Part shown: in pieces, positions 6,603 to 10,571 of the stretch | Layout of the letters: each line of letters begins with the position of its first letter | Numbering within the stretch: position 1 is the first letter of the stretch | Assembly (NCBI GenBank): GCA_003229915.1 | Contig: QIGA01000019.1 | Location: 1-10,571, forward strand | Direction: 5' to 3' | DNA from: Chloroflexota bacterium | GTDB lineage: Bacteria > Chloroflexota > Dehalococcoidia > SZUA-161 | Length of the DNA: 10,571 bases | Program-made: the position numbers and the translations under genes | The notes under the pieces: model-generated | Told to the model about the DNA's origin: nothing | Database searches by the model: none | Seen by the model: the letters and a program-made list of their open reading frames with translations, nothing else

Positions 6603-7781
6603 ATGCAACTGGCTTTGCAAGGGATAAGGATACTGGATATGGCCTGGATAGGCCCTGGGCCATTCTGCGCCACCCTTCTCGGCGACCTCGGCGCTGAGAT
6701 CGTGAAGATTCACGAACCTGATCCGGATCGTCGTGGGGGCCTTATCAGGTTTGCCTTTCCCGCGGACTCACCCGATTTCCCCGGATTGCGGAACTGCAAG
6801 ACCATGGGCCTCAATCTGAAATCTGAGGACGGGCGCAACATCTTCTATGAGCTGGCAAGCACTGCTGACGTCGTGATGGAGGGTTACCGGCCCGGTGTCA
6901 TGCAGCGCCTGGGGGTTGACTACGACACCATCAAGAGGATCAATCCGCGACTTGTGTATGCCTCGCTGTCAGGTTACGGGCAGGACGGCCCCTACCGGGA
7001 CGTCGTCGGGCATGACATCAACTACATATCTATCGGAGGTCTCCTGGGCATGACAGGCACCGCAGACAGCGGGCCTGTGCCACCGGGCACGCTGATAGCT
7101 GACTTCGCTGCCGGTGGAATGGGTGCCGCAATCGGGATTCTAGCGGCATTAATGGCCCGAGAGAAGACCGGCAAGGGACAGTTTGTGGACATCTCTTTGA
7201 CAGACGGAATCGTGGAGATGCTGTATCTGTGGCTAAACCCTTTTCTGCTCTACGGGCTGGAAAACAGAAGGGGCGACACGATATTTACCGGTCACTACCC
7301 CTGGTACAATGTATACGAAACGAAGGACGGGAAGCACCTCAGCATCGCTGCCTTTGAAGCGTGGTTCTACCGCAACCTATGTCAACTCCTCGGCCGTGAG
7401 GATTTCGCCGAGCACCAGTTCGCAGAAGGCGAGAAGAGGGATGAAATCTTCGAGTATTTCAAACAGGCTTTCTTGACCAAAACACGCGATGAGTGGGTCG
7501 AAATCCTGCGGTCGAAGGATACCTGTGTGGCCCCTGTCTACTCCCTTGACGAAATAGCCAATGATCCCCAGTTGATCGCCCGGGGCATGATCAGGGAAAT
7601 GCCCCACCCCACCCTGGGAAGTGTGAAACAGGTGGGCTCTATGCTCAAGCTGTCGGACTCGCCGTTCCAGGTCAGGAACTGGGCCACGCGCTTCGGACAG
7701 CACACCGATGAGATTCTGCGCGCACTCGGCTACGACGAGGCGCGTATTCACGCACTGCGCCAGTCGGAAGTGATAAGCTAG
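6603..7781 (+). CDS. CaiB/BaiF-family protein, probable alpha-methylacyl-CoA racemase
   Basis: A 392-residue family III CoA-transferase-fold protein with the N-terminal signature GIRILDMAWIGPGPFCATLL and GAEIVKIHEPD. Family members either move CoA between acids using one Asp, or epimerise 2-methylacyl-CoAs. Here GHDINY gives H137 and D138, the LIADFAAGG segment gives D167, and AFEAWFY gives E252. These correspond to H126, D156 and E241 of the mycobacterial racemase MCR, with identical spacing (30 and 85 residues), which favours racemase over transferase. D138 also aligns with the CoA-transferase nucleophile, so transferase activity is not excluded. AGGGGG (6591-6596) precedes ATG 6603. It follows the acyl-CoA dehydrogenase by 140 bp. 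A racemase would supply the 2S epimer that acyl-CoA dehydrogenases accept, which fits degradation of methyl-branched acids. Confidence 0.88.
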   Translation: MQLALQGIRILDMAWIGPGPFCATLLGDLGAEIVKIHEPDPDRRGGLIRFAFPADSPDFPGLRNCKTMGLNLKSEDGRNIFYELASTADVVMEGYRPGVMQRLGVDYDTIKRINPRLVYASLSGYGQDGPYRDVVGHDINYISIGGLLGMTGTADSGPVPPGTLIADFAAGGMGAAIGILAALMAREKTGKGQFVDISLTDGIVEMLYLWLNPFLLYGLENRRGDTIFTGHYPWYNVYETKDGKHLSIAAFEAWFYRNLCQLLGREDFAEHQFAEGEKRDEIFEYFKQAFLTKTRDEWVEILRSKDTCVAPVYSLDEIANDPQLIARGMIREMPHPTLGSVKQVGSMLKLSDSPFQVRNWATRFGQHTDEILRALGYDEARIHALRQSEVIS

Positions 7782-7837
7782 GTTCACCCTGCACTGTTGA
7801 GCTCAGATCAATCTGCCCCAGTCTCTGTATGTCATTC

Positions 7838-7865
7838 GTAGGGGCACGGTGCACCGTGCCCCTAC
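7838..7865. repeat. 28-bp perfect palindrome, GTAGGGGC/GCCCCTAC family
   Basis: A perfect 28-bp palindrome with arms GTAGGGGC and GCCCCTAC around the self-complementary core ACGGTGCACCGT. The same outer arm GTAGGGGC occurs in the long inverted-repeat arms (10526-10533 and the reverse complement at 20-27), but there the core is GTTCCATGGAAC. No T-run follows, so it does not look like an intrinsic terminator. It is an intergenic repeat between the racemase-like and GNAT genes. Confidence 0.9.
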
Positions 7866-7887
7866 TCTAAGCCGTTCGCCCTAGCGA

Positions 7888-7926
7888 TAATAGGGTGGTG
7901 GGTTCCATTTCATTCCACCCACCCTA
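7888..7926 (-). repeat. GTAGGGTGGG-type imperfect hairpin repeat
   Basis: Read on the minus strand this starts GTAGGGTGGGTGGA and ends with AACCCACCACCCTATT, forming an imperfect hairpin with a one-base offset in the stem. Over 31 bases it matches 10303-10333 at 28 positions, in the opposite orientation. It lies 22 bp after the 28-bp palindrome, so two repeat families sit side by side in this gap. Confidence 0.85.
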
Positions 7927-7994
7927 CTATGCTATCCACACTAACAACCTCTGATTAAGATACAAGGGGAAGCGGCAACAGAACCCCGACAGGG

Positions 7995-8023
7995 TTGGCA
8001 GCCATTGTAGGGTATGCTACTAT
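7995..8023 (+). promoter_or_regulatory. Possible sigma70-type promoter for the GNAT-aldehyde dehydrogenase pair
   Basis: TTGGCA (7995-8000, five of six to the -35 consensus) is separated by 17 bp from TACTAT (8018-8023, four of six to the -10 consensus). It lies 52 bp before the GNAT start and after the intergenic repeats. It would make the last two genes a separate transcription unit. It has been inferred from sequence match alone. Confidence 0.45.
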
Positions 8024-8075
8024 CTTACAGCCTTGAGCAGCACTGCCACGCGTATCTGTCAAGGAGGCAAGCTCA

Positions 8076-8696
8076 ATGGAAAACTTCACGCTGAGAAAAG
8101 GCAGTCCCGAAGATGCCTGCGATTTCCCCGAACTTGTCCTATCTACCGGCCCGGAGCTGCTCCCCGCCCTTTTCGGATCGGAGCCCAACGTAAGAAATGT
8201 GGTGCGGAGATCATTCCAGCACGTAAGGAACACATTCAGTTACGAACACTCTCATTTTATTGAAGTTAATGGCGAAACGGCAGGAATGGCCTCGGCATTC
8301 ACCTGTGATCAGATGAAAAGGGAACAACTCCGCACCGCATTGTTCATCATGAGGTATTTGAAATTCAGTTTTCTTACGCAAATCATCTATATGTATAGAT
8401 CAAGCCAAATCATGGTGCAAATCACACAGGGGGATTCCTATCTGGCCTACATTGCAGTATACCCCAAGTTCAGAAGTCTGGGACTTGGGACAAAGCTTCT
8501 CCAAAGGATTGGGGATGAAGCCCAGGCAGCCGGGAGCAAAAGACTGGTATTGGATGTAGAAATCGATAATGAAAAGGCTATCGATTTGTATAAGAGGCTT
8601 GGATACACCATAGAGTTGAAATCGCCAGTTCTCAAAATTAGAGATAAGGATTTCGAGTTCTTCAGGATGAGCAAGGACATAGCAAGTGGGTGTTGA
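8076..8696 (+). CDS. GNAT-family N-acetyltransferase
   Basis: A 206-residue protein whose C-terminal half is a GNAT domain, which transfers an acetyl group from acetyl-CoA to an amine on a protein or small molecule. The acetyl-CoA-binding strand and loop are visible as YLAYIAVYPKFRSLGLGTKLL, with the R133-x-x-G136-x-G138 motif. NEKAIDLYKRLGYT follows and is typical of the last helix and strand of the RimI-like group. The N-terminal half (FTLRKGSPEDACDFPELV) starts as GNAT domains do, but residues about 20-110 are poorly recognisable. AAGGAGG (8061-8067) precedes ATG 8076, fixing the start. The gene looks more A+T-rich than its neighbours, which may mean separate origin. Its stop lies 10 bp before the aldehyde dehydrogenase, so the two are probably co-transcribed. 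The acceptor substrate cannot be predicted. Confidence 0.85.
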   Translation: MENFTLRKGSPEDACDFPELVLSTGPELLPALFGSEPNVRNVVRRSFQHVRNTFSYEHSHFIEVNGETAGMASAFTCDQMKREQLRTALFIMRYLKFSFLTQIIYMYRSSQIMVQITQGDSYLAYIAVYPKFRSLGLGTKLLQRIGDEAQAAGSKRLVLDVEIDNEKAIDLYKRLGYTIELKSPVLKIRDKDFEFFRMSKDIASGC

Positions 8697-8706
8697 GAGA
8701 ACAATC

Positions 8707-10089
8707 ATGACCATTAAGGCAGTGAACCCCACAACCGGCGATACGATCAAAGAATATGCAGAGATGCCGCCAGAAGAGATCAGGGACATCATAGAGCAAT
8801 CACACCAGGCCTTCCTCGGCTGGCGAAGAACGGGCTTTGCTGATCGGGCGAAGTTGATGAAGAAGGCCGCGCAGATTCTCAGGGACAAGTCAGAGGATTA
8901 CGCGAGGCTGATGGCCCAGGAGATGGGCAAGCCGATCACAGGCGGCAGGGGAGAGGCAGAGAAATGTGCCTGGGGCTGTGACTATTACGCCGACAACGCC
9001 GAGAGGTTCCTGCAGCCTGAAATAGCCGAAACGGATGCAGGTAAGAGCTTCGTCGCCTTCCCACCGCAGGGGGTTATACTTGCCGTCATGCCCTGGAACT
9101 TCCCTTTCTGGCAAGTCTTCCGCTTCGCTGCGCCCGCCCTTATGGCGGGAAACACTGCCGTATTGAAACATGCCTCCAATGTGCCGGCTTGCGCCCTGGC
9201 CATTGAAGATATCTTCCGCGAAGCGGATTTCCCCGCGAACATTTTCAGGACGCTACTCGTCGGCAGCGAAGGGGTTGAGGCAATCATCGAGAACCCTCTG
9301 GTCAAAGCGGTCACCCTCACCGGCAGTATAGACGCCGGACGGGCAGTCGCCAGGAAAGCAGGGGGAATGATCAAGAAGACCGTCCTCGAATTGGGCGGCA
9401 GCGACCCGTACCTCATCCTGGACGACGCCGACCTCGAAACAGCGGTGAGGACTTGTGTCGCCAGCAGGCTCACCAATTCCGGGCAGAGCTGCATCGCTGC
9501 GAAGCGGTTCATCGTGGTCGAATCTCAGAGAGAGCAGTTCGAGCGACTCTTTGAGGAACAGATGCGTGCCGTGAAAACAGGTGATCCCCTGGAAGAAGAC
9601 ACCGCTGTCGGGCCGCTGGCGCGGCACGACCTCAGGGATGAACTTCACCGGCAGGTACTGGAGAGCATCGAAAAAGGGGCGAAATGCCTGCTTGGCGGCA
9701 AGATACCCGAGGGCAGGGGCGCCTTTTATCCTCCCACCATTCTCACCAATGTGAAGAAGGGCATGCCAGCCTACGACGAGGAGCTGTTCGGGCCAGTTGC
9801 CGCCATCATCTCGGTAAAGGACGAGGAGGAAGCGATCAGGGTAGCGAATGACTCCCGCTTCGGCCTGGGTGCAGCCATCTTCACCAGGGACGTGGCGAAA
9901 GGAGAGCGAATCGCGGCAAATGAAATCGAGGCGGGCTGCTGTTTCGTCAACGCCCAGGTGAAGTCGGACCCGCGGCTGCCGTTCGGCGGCATGAAAGAGA
10001 GTGGATATGGCCGCGAGTTGTCACACTACGGGATCAAGGAATTCGTCAACATCAAGACCGTTTCCGTGAAGGGCGTCGTGTCACCCTAA
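8707..10089 (+). CDS. NAD(P)-dependent aldehyde dehydrogenase, succinate-semialdehyde dehydrogenase type
   Basis: A 460-residue aldehyde dehydrogenase that oxidises an aldehyde to the acid with NAD(P). Visible catalytic elements are PWNFPFW with the oxyanion asparagine N131, K154 in AVLKHASNVP, the nucleotide-binding TGS (205-207) and VLELGGSDPYLIL with the general base E228. NSGQSCIAAKR follows with the nucleophile C262, then EELFGPVAAI and the C-terminal PFGGMKESGYGREL. The start (MTIKAVNPTTGDTI) and the length of about 460 match the Sad/YneI-like succinate-semialdehyde dehydrogenase subgroup rather than the longer ALDH types. The frame is open from GTG 8686, which would overlap the GNAT stop; ATG 8707, behind a weak GAGAGA, gives the family-typical N-terminus. 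A link to the acyl-CoA pathway upstream is not evident. The substrate could be succinate semialdehyde or another short aldehyde. Confidence 0.92.
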   Translation: MTIKAVNPTTGDTIKEYAEMPPEEIRDIIEQSHQAFLGWRRTGFADRAKLMKKAAQILRDKSEDYARLMAQEMGKPITGGRGEAEKCAWGCDYYADNAERFLQPEIAETDAGKSFVAFPPQGVILAVMPWNFPFWQVFRFAAPALMAGNTAVLKHASNVPACALAIEDIFREADFPANIFRTLLVGSEGVEAIIENPLVKAVTLTGSIDAGRAVARKAGGMIKKTVLELGGSDPYLILDDADLETAVRTCVASRLTNSGQSCIAAKRFIVVESQREQFERLFEEQMRAVKTGDPLEEDTAVGPLARHDLRDELHRQVLESIEKGAKCLLGGKIPEGRGAFYPPTILTNVKKGMPAYDEELFGPVAAIISVKDEEEAIRVANDSRFGLGAAIFTRDVAKGERIAANEIEAGCCFVNAQVKSDPRLPFGGMKESGYGRELSHYGIKEFVNIKTVSVKGVVSP

Positions 10090-10241
10090 GGGACTTGAGG
10101 CAGCGATTAGCAGTGAACTCGTTAAGATAAATGGATGACAGATCAAGCGCTGATCGCAGCCCTAGTATTGTCCCGGTAAGTGCGGTCGAATCAGACGCGT
10201 ATTTCCCAAACTACTAGTCTTTGGCATGCTTTCACATTAAC

Positions 10242-10262
10242 CCCCTCCCGCCAGGGGAGGGG
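10242..10262. repeat. CCCCTCCC hairpin repeat
   Basis: CCCCTCCC (10242-10249) pairs with GGGAGGGG (10255-10262) around a five-base loop. It resembles the CTCCCTCCC/GGGAGGGAG hairpins beside the DUF559 gene in base content and layout, but the loop (GCCAG) differs from CTGGT there; read on the other strand it is CTGGC. It is likely a reduced member of the same repeat group. Confidence 0.6.
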
Positions 10263-10302
10263 AATTACGATGAACTCGCGGCTAACTTTGAGCAAAAGCA
10301 CA

Positions 10303-10385
10303 GTAGGGTGGGTGGAGTGAAACGCAACCCACCTCCCCAGCCATAGACAGAAACGGTGGGTTTCGCTACGCTGTACCCACCCTAC
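10303..10385. repeat. Head-to-head pair of GTAGGGTGGG repeats forming an 83-bp hairpin
   Basis: The left end GTAGGGTGGGT (10303-10313) is exactly complementary to ACCCACCCTAC (10375-10385). Each half is itself a GTAGGGTGGG-to-CCCACC unit: 10303-10333 on the plus strand and about 10355-10385 on the minus strand. So two family copies face each other. The first half matches 7888-7926 (minus strand) at 28 of 31 bases. No T-run follows. Confidence 0.88.
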
Positions 10386-10455
10386 GAATCTCTTGCTGAA
10401 GACATACAGAATGCATCAATTACAGTTCACTTTTCAACCTTTAATAACACCTCAA

Positions 10456-10552
10456 TCCCCAAAACAGCGATCAGAACACAAGTCAGTTGCTACATCTCAG
10501 TCTAAGGGTGGTGGGAGCGCGGGGTGTAGGGGCGTTCCATGGAACGCCCTAA
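10456..10552 (-). repeat. Right arm of long inverted repeat (pairs with 1-97)
   Basis: Bases 10481-10552 are the exact reverse complement of 1-72. The inner 25 bases, 10456-10480, match 73-97 at 20 positions, with most differences being transitions. The outer end holds GTAGGGGC, the palindromic core GTTCCATGGAAC and GCCCTAA. Nineteen bases of non-repeat sequence follow to the end of the window. Confidence 0.93.
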
Positions 10553-10571
10553 CGCCCGTGAGATTGCTTCG

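Larger units (their letters stand above)
10090..10480. other. Gene-free 3' intergenic region
   Basis: No supportable coding frame, tRNA or rRNA is seen between the aldehyde dehydrogenase stop and the right inverted-repeat arm. A short inverted repeat GATCA-AGCGC-TGATC lies at 10141-10155, without a T-run. The second half contains the two hairpin repeats listed separately (10242-10262, 10303-10385). From about 10386 to 10455 the sequence is A+T-richer and shows nothing recognisable. Confidence 0.7.

Noticed and set aside
10141..10155. GATCA/TGATC inverted repeat after the aldehyde dehydrogenase as terminator or operator
   Set aside because: The stem has only five base pairs and no T-run, so it could easily occur by chance.
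1..10571. Composite transposon with terminal inverted repeats and its own transposase
   Set aside because: No transposase or integrase is encoded anywhere between the arms, and target duplications cannot be seen; only the inverted repeat itself is reported.

Overview
The window (roughly 55% G+C by eye) reads as chromosomal DNA from an uncultured-type anaerobic or facultative bacterium with a large acyl-CoA gene inventory and many dispersed palindromic repeats. The gene set (AMP-dependent acyl-CoA ligase, HMG-CoA-synthase-like/DUF35 fusion, SCP-x-type thiolase, acyl-CoA dehydrogenase, class III CoA-transferase family protein), the DUF559 gene and the intergenic repeat families suggest Chloroflexota (Dehalococcoidia-like) or a similar sediment lineage. 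This assignment is an inference and is not secure. All eight supported genes lie on the + strand. No transposase, integrase, phage gene, CRISPR array, tRNA or rRNA was seen.

Layout. 1-97: left arm of a long inverted repeat whose other arm is at 10456-10552; the outer 72 bp are identical between arms. 111-139: possible promoter. 210-1802: acyl-CoA ligase. 1803-2573: repeat-rich interval with a small DUF559 endonuclease-like gene (1943-2290) between two copies of a composite palindromic repeat. 2574-6462: HMG-CoA-synthase-like/DUF35 protein, thiolase and acyl-CoA dehydrogenase, closely spaced with good Shine-Dalgarno sites. 6603-7781: CaiB/BaiF-fold protein that carries the three catalytic residues of alpha-methylacyl-CoA racemase. 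7782-8075: two more palindromic repeats and a possible promoter. 8076-10089: GNAT acetyltransferase and a succinate-semialdehyde-type aldehyde dehydrogenase, 10 bp apart. 10090-10571: no gene, three repeat structures, and the right inverted-repeat arm.

Working model. The ligase, racemase-like protein, dehydrogenase and SCP-x-type thiolase fit activation and beta-oxidation-like breakdown (or remodelling) of a 2-methyl-branched or otherwise substituted acyl-CoA; enoyl-CoA hydratase and 3-hydroxyacyl-CoA dehydrogenase are not here. The HMG-CoA-synthase-like protein is fused to a zinc-ribbon/OB-fold DUF35 domain and sits next to the thiolase. This resembles the archaeal thiolase/HMG-CoA synthase/DUF35 complex, but its expected nucleophilic cysteine is a serine, so it may be a scaffold or catalyse something else. 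The acyl-CoA dehydrogenase has Asp where the usual catalytic Glu sits.

The most unusual points are the 10.5-kb inverted-repeat frame, the DUF559 gene embedded in palindromic repeats, and the altered active sites in two neighbouring acyl-CoA enzymes.
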